From contig NZ_JAPZSK010000004.1 in NCBI RefSeq assembly GCF_027531815.1, positions 62,001-126,000 on the forward strand: a stretch of 64,000 bases of DNA, given 5' to 3'. This DNA comes from Gemmatimonas sp. (GTDB lineage Bacteria; Gemmatimonadota; Gemmatimonadetes; Gemmatimonadales; Gemmatimonadaceae). Position numbers and translations under genes: made by a program. Every line of letters starts with the position of its first letter. The first letter of the stretch is position 1. Below the pieces are notes generated by a model that had not been told where the DNA came from, ran no database searches, and saw only the letters and a list, made by a program, of their open reading frames with translations. Positions 1 to 8,394 of the stretch are shown one piece after another.

Positions 1-109
1 CGAGCGCGACCGCAGGGCGCGACGTCCGGCGCGCTGAGCGGTCTGCCCGCTAGCGTTCCCGGTGGCCACTGCGTTGAATCATCAGGTCGGTCGACCCACC
101 AACTCTGTC

Positions 110-844
110 ATGACACCCACCCGATTCCCCTCTTCGTCGCCGCTCCTGTTGGCGCTGGTGCTCGGCGGCACCATTCTGAGCGGTTGTGCCAGCGCCACGG
201 CCGGCGTGGGGCGCGACCTGCGTTTCCAGCCGGGCGACGCGGGCGCCATCGCGCGCGCGCGCGCCGACAGTCTGCGGTACCCGTACACCAAGGCCGATAT
301 CGACTTCATGACGGGGATGATTCACCATCATGCCCAGGCCATCGTGATCTCGCGGTGGGCCGTCTCGCACGGTGCCGACGCCGCGGTGCAGCGCCTCACG
401 GCGCGCATCATCAACGCGCAGACCGACGAGATCCACCTCATGCAGACGTGGCTCAAGGATCGGTTGCAGCCGGTACCCACGGTGGATTCCACCGGGGCCG
501 TGACCATGCCGTCCGGTGCCGGTGGCCACGACATGCATGCCATGCACGCCGGCCACACCATGCCGGGCATGGGTGGCATGATGATGCCGGGCATGTTGAG
601 CGATGCCCAGCTCAAGGAGCTCGACGCGGCGCGTGGGGCGGACTTCGACCGGCTCTTCCTCACCTTCATGATCCTGCATCACCGCGGCGCGGTGACGATG
701 GTGAAGGAGCTCTTCACGAGCGATGGCGCTGGCCAGGACGAAACGATCTTCAAGTTCGCCAACGACGTGGAAGTGGACCAGAGCACCGAGATCAAGCGCA
801 TGTACACCATGATGCTGGAGCGCGGCTGGGTGCCGCCGGCGTGA
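110..844 (+). CDS. DUF305 family lipoprotein
   Basis: Exported DUF305 protein of about 244 residues. The ATG at 110 is preferred over an upstream GTG at 62 because it opens directly onto a lipoprotein signal peptide with lipobox LSGC, which predicts membrane anchoring on the periplasmic side. DUF305 hallmarks are visible: MTGMIHHHAQAI in the first half and ILHHRGAVTMVKEL in the second. Between them, roughly residues 139-163, lies a segment made mostly of His, Met and Gly, which suggests binding of a soft metal such as copper (inference). The family is ferritin-like and often found near metal-handling genes, but its biochemical role is unsettled. The next gene, 140 bases downstream on the same strand, is an LVIVD-repeat lipoprotein, and the two may form a unit. 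Confidence 0.9.
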   Translation: MTPTRFPSSSPLLLALVLGGTILSGCASATAGVGRDLRFQPGDAGAIARARADSLRYPYTKADIDFMTGMIHHHAQAIVISRWAVSHGADAAVQRLTARIINAQTDEIHLMQTWLKDRLQPVPTVDSTGAVTMPSGAGGHDMHAMHAGHTMPGMGGMMMPGMLSDAQLKELDAARGADFDRLFLTFMILHHRGAVTMVKELFTSDGAGQDETIFKFANDVEVDQSTEIKRMYTMMLERGWVPPA

Positions 845-876
845 GCGTGGGTGTGCGCCGCGGGACTCGGTAACGC

Positions 877-925
877 AACAGCAGACGGCAGACGGCAGGA
901 ACCACAGACGGCAGACGGGAGGCAG
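877..925. repeat. CAGACGGC-type short intergenic repeat
   Basis: Several copies of a CAGACGGC-like unit follow each other between the DUF305 and LVIVD genes. A similar arrangement, starting with AACAGCAGACGG and ending close to CAGCATG, lies upstream of the PEP-CTERM gene near 35724-35762. A related sequence in the opposite orientation occurs at about 37708-37745. It looks like a dispersed intergenic element or a low-complexity expansion. Confidence 0.55.
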
Positions 926-983
926 CATGTTCCCGGCATCCGACCCTCTTCACTCCCCCCTTACCTCCTTCCTCAAGCAACGC

Positions 984-2966
984 ATGAACTTCTCCACACC
1001 ACGCGTCGTGTTCGCGGGCGCTGCCATGGCGCTCGCGGCCTGCGCGCCAGCCAAGAAGCCGCAGACGGCGGCCAATCCGGCGATGGACCCGCGCAACGAC
1101 CTCAAGGCCGGTCTGTTCGACGCCGGTGAGTTCACGTCGAACATGAAGGTCGTGGGCAAGGCGGTGTCGCCCAACGGCTTCCTGGGCATCACCAACTCCG
1201 ACCTCGCCTTCACGGGCAACTACGTCATTCAGGGCAACTACAACGGCCCCGTGGTGTGGGATGTCAGCAACCCGTCGAGCCCGAAGCTCGTGGTGGCCTA
1301 CGAGTGCCCGGCGTCGCAGAACGACGTCTCGGTGTACAAGAACCTCATGTTCCTGTCGGCCGAGGCGCAGAACGGCCGCATCGACTGCAAGCCGGGCGGC
1401 GTGCGCGAGGCGGTGAGCAAGGAGCGCATGCGTGGCGTGCGCGTTTTCGACATCAGCAACATCCGCGAGCCCAAGCTCGTGGCCAACGTGCAGACGTGCC
1501 GCGGCTCGCACACGCACACGGTGCTGGAAGACCCGAAGGACCGCGAGAACGTCTACATCTACGTCTCCGGTTCGTCGGGCATTCGCCCGAGCACGGAGCT
1601 CGCCGGCTGCGCGGGTGATGTGTCGGCGAACGATCCCAACTCGTCGCGCCTGCGCATCGAAATCATCAAGGTGCCGCTGGCCGATCCTGCCAAGGCGGCG
1701 GTCGTGGGGCGTGCGAACATCTTTGCGGGGCTCAAGGAGCCGCCGCGTCACGGTCTGTCCGACGCCGACAAGGCGGCGGCGACGCAGCAGCTGGCGGCGG
1801 CCCGCGCGGCCGGGGCCTTCATTGCCAAGAACCCGCAGAGTGGCGCGGACATGGTGGCGCCGGGGCAGCTCGTGCGTCCGCTGCTCGACAGCCTGGCCAA
1901 GGCGCGCGGCGCCAGCACGCCCAACGGGGCCGACAGCGCCGCGGCGCGTCCGCTCGTGCAGGCCGCCATGAACCGCATCTTCGCCAACCCGGCCGGCGGC
2001 AACGCCAACAGCGGTGAAGTGAGCGAGCGCTCGCAGTGCCACGACATCACGGTGTACCCGGCGCTCGGCCTGGCCGGTGGCGCGTGTGAAGGGCACGGCA
2101 TTCTCATGGACATCAGCGACCCGGTGAACCCGGTGCGCCTCGACGCCGCGGCCGACTCGAACTTCGCCTACTGGCATTCGGCCACGTTCAACAACGATGG
2201 CACCGCGATGCTGTTCAGCGACGAGTGGGGCGGCGGCGGCGCGCCCAAGTGCCGTGCCGGCGACAAGCCGGAGTGGGGCGCGAACGCGATCTTCGACATC
2301 GTGCCCAACCCGCAGACCGGCAAGAAGCAGCTCAAGTTCCGCAGCTACTACAAGATTCCCACGTACCAGACGTCGAACGAGAACTGCGTGGCGCACAACG
2401 GGTCGCTCATCCCGATCCCCGGGCGTGACATCATGGTGCAGGCCTGGTATCAGGGCGGCATCTCGGTGTTCGACTGGACGGACACGCAGAACCCGAAGGA
2501 AATTGCGAGCTTCGACCGCGGCCCGGTGGACGGGACCCGCATGCAGATGGGTGGCTCGTGGTCGGTGTACTGGTACAACGGCAACATCGTGAGCTCGGAG
2601 ATTGCGCGCGGCCTGGACGTGGCGCAGCTCGTGCCCAGCGAGCACATCTCGCAGAACGAGATCGATGCGGCCAATACGGTGAAGTGGAGCGAGCTGAACG
2701 CGCAGGGGCAGCCGAAGATTTCCTGGCCGCCCAGCTTCCCGCTGGCCAAGGCGTTCACCGACCAGCTGGAGCGCAAGGGGTGTGCGGCGCCGGCGGTGAG
2801 TGCGCTGCGTACGCAGATCGCGGCGGCCGAGAAGGCCACCGGGGCGGCGCGCAACAGCGCGCTCGACGCCGCGGTGTCGGCGGCCGAAGGGGCGCGCGGC
2901 TGCGATGGCAAGAAGACCGACCTGCTCAAGAAGGCGCTGCAGGATTTGCGCGCACCGGCGATGTAA
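984..2966 (+). CDS. LVIVD-repeat (beta-propeller) lipoprotein
   Basis: Secreted protein of about 660 residues with repeated LVIVD-type blades, such as VWDVSNPSSPKLVVAY, VFDISNIREPKLVANV, LMDISDPVNPVRLDAA and SVFDWTDTQNPKEIASF. These repeats are expected to fold as a beta-propeller. The ATG at 984 is chosen because it gives a signal peptide with lipobox LAAC; the in-frame ATG at 927 would add a non-signal extension. Several Cys and His residues in the propeller could bind metal or form disulfides. A C-terminal segment of about 90 residues is Ala-rich and probably helical. It sits downstream of a DUF305 lipoprotein and is followed by a strong terminator at 3009. The molecular function is unknown. 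Confidence 0.88.
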   Translation: MNFSTPRVVFAGAAMALAACAPAKKPQTAANPAMDPRNDLKAGLFDAGEFTSNMKVVGKAVSPNGFLGITNSDLAFTGNYVIQGNYNGPVVWDVSNPSSPKLVVAYECPASQNDVSVYKNLMFLSAEAQNGRIDCKPGGVREAVSKERMRGVRVFDISNIREPKLVANVQTCRGSHTHTVLEDPKDRENVYIYVSGSSGIRPSTELAGCAGDVSANDPNSSRLRIEIIKVPLADPAKAAVVGRANIFAGLKEPPRHGLSDADKAAATQQLAAARAAGAFIAKNPQSGADMVAPGQLVRPLLDSLAKARGASTPNGADSAAARPLVQAAMNRIFANPAGGNANSGEVSERSQCHDITVYPALGLAGGACEGHGILMDISDPVNPVRLDAAADSNFAYWHSATFNNDGTAMLFSDEWGGGGAPKCRAGDKPEWGANAIFDIVPNPQTGKKQLKFRSYYKIPTYQTSNENCVAHNGSLIPIPGRDIMVQAWYQGGISVFDWTDTQNPKEIASFDRGPVDGTRMQMGGSWSVYWYNGNIVSSEIARGLDVAQLVPSEHISQNEIDAANTVKWSELNAQGQPKISWPPSFPLAKAFTDQLERKGCAAPAVSALRTQIAAAEKATGAARNSALDAAVSAAEGARGCDGKKTDLLKKALQDLRAPAM

Positions 2967-3008
2967 GGGTCACGCGATCGTGGCCGATTGCGGCTGATCG
3001 CGGTATTG

Positions 3009-3048
3009 GCGGCGCGCCTCTCCTGGTGGAGGCGCGCCGCGCTGTTTT
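3009..3048 (+). terminator. Rho-independent terminator after the LVIVD gene
   Basis: A 12-bp GC-rich stem (GCGGCGCGCCTC paired with GAGGCGCGCCGC) with an 8-base loop is followed by GCTGTTTTCC. It lies about 40 bases after the LVIVD stop codon and before the epimerase gene, so it should end the DUF305-LVIVD transcript. Confidence 0.8.
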
Positions 3049-3063
3049 CCCACCTCGCGCGGA

Positions 3064-4167
3064 GTGGTCGTGACCTGCACAGCAGCAACCCCGGCAGCGA
3101 CGGCACGCCACGGAGGCACGCCCTTCGGCGTGCTCCCCAGTGGCGACACGGTGCACGTGTTCACGCTCGCCAACGGCGACGTGACCATGCGGGTGCTCGA
3201 CTACGGTGGCATCGTGCAGTCGCTCGAGACGCCCGACCGGCAGGGGACCCGCCAGGACGTGGTGCTGGGCTTCGATGATCTGGAGGGCTACCTGCGCCGT
3301 TCGCCGTACTTCGGTGCCCTGATTGGCCGCTATGGCAACCGGATTGCCAAGGGACGCTTTACGCTCGACGGCACGGAGCACACGCTCGCGGCGAACAACG
3401 GCCCGCATGCGCTGCACGGTGGCCTCACCGGTTTCGACAAGGTGCGCTGGCAGGTGCTGCAGGCCACCGACAACAGTCTCGTGCTGCGTCATGTGAGTCG
3501 CGACGGTGACGAGGGGTACCCGGGCACGCTCACCGCGACGGTGACGTATACGCTCACGGCCGACAACCGCTGGGTGATCGACTACGAGGTCACCACCGAC
3601 GCGGCCACGCCGGTGAACCTCACGCAGCATACGTACTGGAATCTGCGCGGCAACGGTGCGGAGCCGGTGCAGGAGCACGAGCTGCAGCTGGCCGCCAACG
3701 CGTTCACCCCCGTGGACTCCACGCTCATCCCCACCGGCGTGCTGCAGCCGGTGGCCGGCACGCCATTCGACTTCCGCACGTCGCAGCCGATTGGTGCGCG
3801 CATTGACGCGGACGACGAGCAGCTGCGCTACGGTGGCGGTTACGACCACAACTTCGTCGTGAGCGGTACAGGCGACGCCGCCGGATTGCGACGCGTGGCG
3901 CAGGTGCGGGAGCCGGTGTCCGGGCGCACTCTGACGATGTCCACCACCGAACCCGGCGTGCAGTTCTACACGGGCAACGTCCTGGATGGGAGCGTGACCG
4001 GAAAGCGCGGTGTCGTGTACGTGCGGCGCAGCGGCTTCTGCCTGGAAGCGCAGCACTTTCCCGACTCCCCCAACCAGCCGGCGTTTCCCTCGACCATCCT
4101 GCGCCCCGGCGAGCGGCGCACGTCGCGCACCGTGTACGCGTTCGGAGTGGATGCACAACGGCCGTGA
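3064..4167 (+). CDS. galM: Aldose 1-epimerase (galactose mutarotase)
   Basis: 367-residue GalM-family enzyme that interconverts the alpha and beta anomers of galactose or glucose. The family pattern is clear: an early LDYGGIVQSL segment, then FGALIGRYGNRIAKGRF, then LHGGLTGFDK. The segment NLTQHTYWNL contains a conserved active-site His, and the downstream GGYDHNFVV and the acidic residue in TTEPGVQFYTGN fit the catalytic region. The GTG at 3064 is the annotated start. The first 15 residues are Ala/Thr-rich and not clearly a signal peptide, so the true start may be slightly downstream. It is monocistronic: a terminator precedes it and a hairpin overlaps its stop codon. No other galactose genes are nearby. 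Confidence 0.93.
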   Translation: MVVTCTAATPAATARHGGTPFGVLPSGDTVHVFTLANGDVTMRVLDYGGIVQSLETPDRQGTRQDVVLGFDDLEGYLRRSPYFGALIGRYGNRIAKGRFTLDGTEHTLAANNGPHALHGGLTGFDKVRWQVLQATDNSLVLRHVSRDGDEGYPGTLTATVTYTLTADNRWVIDYEVTTDAATPVNLTQHTYWNLRGNGAEPVQEHELQLAANAFTPVDSTLIPTGVLQPVAGTPFDFRTSQPIGARIDADDEQLRYGGGYDHNFVVSGTGDAAGLRRVAQVREPVSGRTLTMSTTEPGVQFYTGNVLDGSVTGKRGVVYVRRSGFCLEAQHFPDSPNQPAFPSTILRPGERRTSRTVYAFGVDAQRP

Positions 4168-4198
4168 ACGGACCCCCCTCCGAGTCCGTCCACGGCCG
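4159..4198 (+). terminator. Hairpin overlapping the galM stop codon
   Basis: CGGCCGTGAACGGAC pairs with GTCCGTCCACGGCCG with one mismatch across a 10-base loop. The left arm contains the galM stop codon. There is no T-run, so it is only a possible terminator or mRNA-stabilising hairpin. Confidence 0.5.
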
Positions 4199-4627
4199 CC
4201 GTGGCCCTGCCCCTCTCTCTGGTGTGGTGATACTCCAGCGTCACCCCCGGGTTCCACCCCCCTGATTACCCCCTGATTACCCCCTGATTACCTGGTCCTG
4301 GGTTGGGCAGCCTCGGCGACCGCCGCGCTGCCCGGGGGCACCGGTGGCGGGAATGGACGAGCCGGAACCGCTGCCGCGTCAGCGCCTCGTCATCTCGCTC
4401 TCGCGAAATGGCGCGGCCTGAGGCCAAGTTGACCGGGTGGGTCCTCGTCGGATGAGCGAAACGTTGCGGAGCGTCAGCGCAACGTCATCTCCTGGGACAC
4501 GAATCGCCGCATTTGCGACCTGGCGTGTGGATCATGTGCCAAATGGCGCTCCGCCACTATTGACGACCGTCGCATACTGGGCGTGTACGCGTGCCGCGCC
4601 TGTCCCGAGAGTCGGTGACGGGCGCCG
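4168..4627. other. Intergenic region upstream of the ADP-ribosylglycohydrolase gene
   Basis: 460 bases without a credible gene. It contains the hairpin after galM, three tandem copies of an 11-base unit near 4257-4291, and an inverted repeat ACGTTGCG/CGCAACGT at 4461-4468 and 4478-4485. The latter could be an operator for the downstream gene. No RNA gene was recognised. Confidence 0.5.
4257..4291. repeat. Three tandem copies of an 11-base unit
   Basis: CTGATTAC recurs at 4262, 4273 and 4284, giving an 11-base unit CTGATTACCCC. The copies are perfect, which suggests recent slippage or a short regulatory array. Confidence 0.85.
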
Positions 4628-5806
4628 GTGGCGCTCATTGACCTGACCGTCGGGGCGTTGTGTATGGGCTTGCATGACCATGTGCCGCACATGGTGTACG
4701 GACCGCGCCGCTCCCTGGAAACGCGCGCGTCGGAAACCGATCGGCGTGACCGTGTGCTGGGCTGTTTGCTGGGGGGCGCCGTGGCCGATGCGCTGGGCGC
4801 GCCGCTGGAGTTCCGCAACAGCAAGGATATCGTGGGCCTGTTCGGTCCGCGTGGCCTACGCGATTTCGTGCCGCTGCACGGCACGCTGGGGGCGATCACC
4901 GACGATACCCAGCTGTTGCTCTTCACCGCCGAGGCGCTGCTGCGCGTGCGGGTCATGTCGCACGGGTATCGCACGTACTATCCGCCCACCATCCTGCGCA
5001 ACGCGATGCGGCGCTGGCTCATGACGCAGCGTCACACGGGGCCACTGCCCGATCATCTGGATAGTGCGCGCGGCTGGCTGCTGGACATTCCGGCGTTGTG
5101 GGTGGAACGGCAGCCGGACAAGGTCACCATGATCGCCCTCAAGCGGCCGGGACTGGGCACGCCGGAGGAAGCCATCACCGACTCGGCGGGGGCCGGCGCC
5201 ATGGTGCGCTGTGCCCCGGCGGGGATGTTCCCGCAGGACGACCCGTTTCGTCTGGCCTCGGAGATCACCGGCATCACGCACGGCAATCCGCACGCGCTGG
5301 TGGCGGGCGGCTACATGGCGGTGATCATCTCGCAGCTCATGTACGGCACCACCATCCAGGTGGCGGTGGAGGCGGCCATCAGTCGCGGGCTCTATATCGC
5401 GGGGCAGCGTGAACCCACGCTGACCATTCGGGATGCCATGGAGCGCGCCAACCAGGTCCGCTTTGCCGGGATCGACCCCGGATGGTTCGAGCTCGAGCAG
5501 GTGGGGGATGGCAAGCTGGCCCACGATGCGCTGGCCGTGGCACTCTATTGTGCGCTCTGTCACCCCGAGCCCACGCAGGAGAGCTTCGAGAAGGCGGTCA
5601 CGCTGGCGGTGAATCACTCCGGCAACAGCGTGGTCATTGGTGCGCTGACCGGGCAGATCCTGGGTACCATGCACGGCATGTCCGTCATTCCGCCGCGGTG
5701 GATCGAGCAGCTGGAGCTGCGTGACGTGATCGTGGCCATGGCGGAGGATCTTGCCACCGAGCATGTGCCCGGCCCGGAGTGGAAGCAGCGGTATCCACCG
5801 TTGTGA
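4628..5806 (+). CDS. ADP-ribosylglycohydrolase-family protein with altered metal site
   Basis: 392 residues from a GTG at 4628; an in-frame ATG at 4691 would give 371. The N-terminal family signature GGAVADALGAPLEF and the metal-binding TDDTQ motif are present. These are typical of enzymes that remove ADP-ribose from proteins or small molecules with the help of two Mg ions. The C-terminal signature normally has the pattern GDSDTIGAIAG with two metal-binding Asp residues. Here it reads HSGNSVVIGALTGQ, so both acidic residues appear to be replaced. The protein may be inactive, use a different metal arrangement, or only bind ADP-ribose. It is a single gene with no recognisable ADP-ribosyltransferase next to it. 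Confidence 0.85.
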   Translation: MALIDLTVGALCMGLHDHVPHMVYGPRRSLETRASETDRRDRVLGCLLGGAVADALGAPLEFRNSKDIVGLFGPRGLRDFVPLHGTLGAITDDTQLLLFTAEALLRVRVMSHGYRTYYPPTILRNAMRRWLMTQRHTGPLPDHLDSARGWLLDIPALWVERQPDKVTMIALKRPGLGTPEEAITDSAGAGAMVRCAPAGMFPQDDPFRLASEITGITHGNPHALVAGGYMAVIISQLMYGTTIQVAVEAAISRGLYIAGQREPTLTIRDAMERANQVRFAGIDPGWFELEQVGDGKLAHDALAVALYCALCHPEPTQESFEKAVTLAVNHSGNSVVIGALTGQILGTMHGMSVIPPRWIEQLELRDVIVAMAEDLATEHVPGPEWKQRYPPL

Positions 5807-5846
5807 CGGACGGGGGGTGGTGGGGTAAGGCAGGGCATGACTTCAC

Positions 5847-6952
5847 TTGCTGCCTCCTCCGCCTCCGCCCCCGCCTCCGCCTCCACTGCGCCGCGCGGGC
5901 GAGCCCCGGTTCACCCCGCGGGGCACCGTGGCGCTGCTCGCCGTGGCGCTGCTCGCCGTGCGCGGTGGCAGCCACTTTGCCTTTGACCTGCTCAAGGCGG
6001 TGGATCAGGGGGCGCGAGGCAACGTGCTGCTGTCCCCGCTCAGCGTGTCGTTCGCGCTGGGGCTCACCATGGAGGGGTCGGCGGGCACGACCCAGGCGCA
6101 GATGCCGCAGGTGCTGGGATGGGGCGCCGCCCCGCGTGCGGAGATCAACGCGGCCTACCGCGACCTCATGACCCTGCTGCCGCAGCTCGACAGCGGCAAC
6201 GTGACGGTGCAGATCGCCAACGGTATCTGGGTGCGGCGGCCCAATGTGCCGGACACCGGTTTCGTGAGTGACGCGCGTGTGTTTTTCGGCGCGCCGGTGC
6301 AGTCGCTGGCGACGCCGTCGCTCATGTACGACTCGGTGAACGCCTGGGGGGCGCGGGCCACGCGCAACATGATCCCGCGGGTTCTCGAGGGTACACCGAG
6401 CGACGATCTCATGATGGTTCTGGGAACACCGTGTACTTTGCCGGCACGTGGCGTGAGCGGTTCGATCCGGCCCGCACCGCCCCCCGCCCGTTCACCCTGG
6501 AGAACGGCACGGTCGTGCAGGTGCCCATGATGTCGCGGGTAGGGGGCGCGCCCACCGTGTACCTGGGCGGGGCGGATCGCCTGCCGCCGCTGGTGGCCAC
6601 CGGGGAAACGCGCGGGGAGGTCGTGCTTCCCAAGTTCACGCTGACCGCCTCGCGGGCCCTGTCGCCCGCGCTGAGTGCGATGGGCATGAGCCGCGCGTTC
6701 AGCGATCAGGCCGAGTTTCCCCGCCTCTTTCCGTCGGTCGCGACCAAGATTGGGTTTGTCCAGCACGCGGTGGCGGTCACCGTGGAGGAACGGGGGACGC
6801 GTGCCGCCGCGGTGACGGCGGTCGGGATCGTGCCGGTCAGCATGCCTGCCGGGGTGGTCGTCAACCGCCCGTTCATCTTTCTCATTCGGGAGCGGTTGGC
6901 TGGCGCCATTCTCTTTGCCGGCGTCGCGCGCGACCCGCGGCCGCCACAATGA
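5847..6952 (+). pseudogene. Serpin gene with frameshift and internal deletion
   Basis: Two overlapping frames together spell a serpin, a suicide inhibitor of serine proteases. The first frame (to about 6420) gives GNVLLSPLSVSFALGLTMEG and the helices that follow. The reading then shifts by one base near 6420-6425 and continues with NTVYFAGTWRERFDP, PMMSR and the C-terminal RPFIFLIRE. The reactive-centre hinge region EERGTRAAAVTAV is present. Compared with intact serpins, about 35-50 residues are missing between PMMSR and VVLPKFTL, which normally hold strands of sheet B and two helices. The N-terminus starts with an unusual poly-Pro run. A sequencing error could explain the frameshift but not the missing segment. 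Confidence 0.75.
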
Positions 6953-7032
6953 CGAACGGTGACGCGCCGCTGATATGGTGGTGACGTGATGGCGACCGGG
7001 ATTGGCGGCGGCGAACCCGACGCGCGTGGGGG

Positions 7033-8367
7033 GTGGTTGACAGCGGCCGGGGAACCTATGCATTTGCCGGGGTGGACAACGTTACGCACGGACTTGCAGG
7101 ACTGCTCGTTGCCGACGCGGCGGTGCACTGGTTGGAGCGACGCGGGGTCACCGTCGCTCCTCGACAGCGGCGCACGCTGAGCGTGCTGGGCGTGGTCGCG
7201 GCCGAGTTTCCGGACAGCGACCTCATCTACTCCGGCCCGCTGCTGGACATGGGGCCGTTGGGGTATCTGCTGCACCATCGCGGGCACACGCACACGCTGG
7301 TGTGGGCCGTGGTGAGCGCCCTGCTGCTGTGGCTGGTGGCCAGGTGGTACGCGGGGCGTGATGGGGCGTTGGTGCCCGCACGGCTGCAACGTGTGCTGCT
7401 GCTGGTGGCGCTAACGGGAACGTGGTCGCACATCCTGCTCGACTGGACGAACAGCTACGGCGTGCACCCCTTCTGGCCGCTCAACGGCCGCTGGTACTAC
7501 GGCGATGCGGTGTTCATCGTGGAGCCGTGGCTGTGGCTGGTGGCCATTCCGCCGCTCTACTGGAACCGTCCGGGTGCATTGGGCCGCTCGGTGCTGGTGT
7601 TCTGCTTCGTTGCCATTCTCGCGGCGGTGCTGCTGCTGGGGCAGGTGGCTGCCGAGGTGGTGGCTGTGCTGCTGGTGTTCGCGGTGCTGTGGCCGCTGGT
7701 GCAGTGGAGGCTGCGCGCGCCCACGCGCACATGGAGCGGCATGGGTACCTGGGCGTTGATCACGGTGGCGTTCTTTGCGGCGTCGCGCACCGCGGAGGCG
7801 AGTGTGCGCGAGGCGGTGGCCGCCAGTCGTGTCGGGAGCGGCGGCGAGGCGGTCGTGCTCGATGTGGTGCTCACGCCCGGCCCCGGTGACTGGGGGTGCT
7901 GGTCGGCACTGGTCATGAGCCGCAGCCCGGACGCGTACACCGTGAGTTCCGCCTTCGTCGCCCCATTCCCCGCGGCACGTTCGCTGGCGCGCTGCACCGC
8001 AGGCTCTCGTACCGGGCGCGTGGGCGGCGATGTACTGGCTGGCTTGCGTGCGCACCGGGCTCCGGTGTTTTCGCCGAGCGCCAAGGTTGCGTGGCGATCA
8101 TCGTGGAGCACGCCGCTGCCGTCGCTGGCAGCGCTGGCGCGATCCCGGTGCGAGGTGGAGGCCGCCCTGTATTTCATGCGCGCGCCGGTCTGGCAATCGC
8201 TGGACAACGGGCGTCTGCTGCTGAGCGACGCCCGCTTTGGCGTAAGCGGCGGGGGGTTCAGCGAAATCGAGCTGCCACCCGCCGGTGCGTGCACTCTGCG
8301 CGCACCGTGGATTCCCGGTTGGGTGCCGCCGCGCGCGGAGTTGCTGCGCACGGAGTTGCTGCGCTAG
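7033..8367 (+). CDS. DUF457/YdjM-type membrane-bound metal-dependent hydrolase
   Basis: 444-residue integral membrane protein of the DUF457 (YdjM) family, annotated by homology as an inner-membrane metal-dependent hydrolase. The conserved motifs are NVTHGLAGLLVA near the start, EFPDSDLIY, HHRGHTHTL, and SHILLDWTNSYG. The His and Asp residues in them are the presumed metal ligands. Four or more hydrophobic segments follow between about residues 95 and 260. The C-terminal 170 residues are likely extracytoplasmic and are not conserved in shorter family members. The GTG start at 7033 is uncertain. It is convergent with the serine hydrolase gene at 8395. The substrate is unknown. Confidence 0.8.
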   Translation: MVDSGRGTYAFAGVDNVTHGLAGLLVADAAVHWLERRGVTVAPRQRRTLSVLGVVAAEFPDSDLIYSGPLLDMGPLGYLLHHRGHTHTLVWAVVSALLLWLVARWYAGRDGALVPARLQRVLLLVALTGTWSHILLDWTNSYGVHPFWPLNGRWYYGDAVFIVEPWLWLVAIPPLYWNRPGALGRSVLVFCFVAILAAVLLLGQVAAEVVAVLLVFAVLWPLVQWRLRAPTRTWSGMGTWALITVAFFAASRTAEASVREAVAASRVGSGGEAVVLDVVLTPGPGDWGCWSALVMSRSPDAYTVSSAFVAPFPAARSLARCTAGSRTGRVGGDVLAGLRAHRAPVFSPSAKVAWRSSWSTPLPSLAALARSRCEVEAALYFMRAPVWQSLDNGRLLLSDARFGVSGGGFSEIELPPAGACTLRAPWIPGWVPPRAELLRTELLR

Positions 8368-8394
8368 GCTCGCCGCTCCGCGCAGGGCGCACGT

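Noticed and set aside
1-61. Possible 3' end of an upstream gene at the left edge
   Set aside because: Two frames have stop codons here but too little sequence remains to recognise a product.
792-2645. 617-residue minus-strand ORF opposite the LVIVD gene
   Set aside because: It is Arg/His-rich, has no family pattern, and mirrors a well-supported plus-strand gene. Such long shadows are common in GC-rich DNA.
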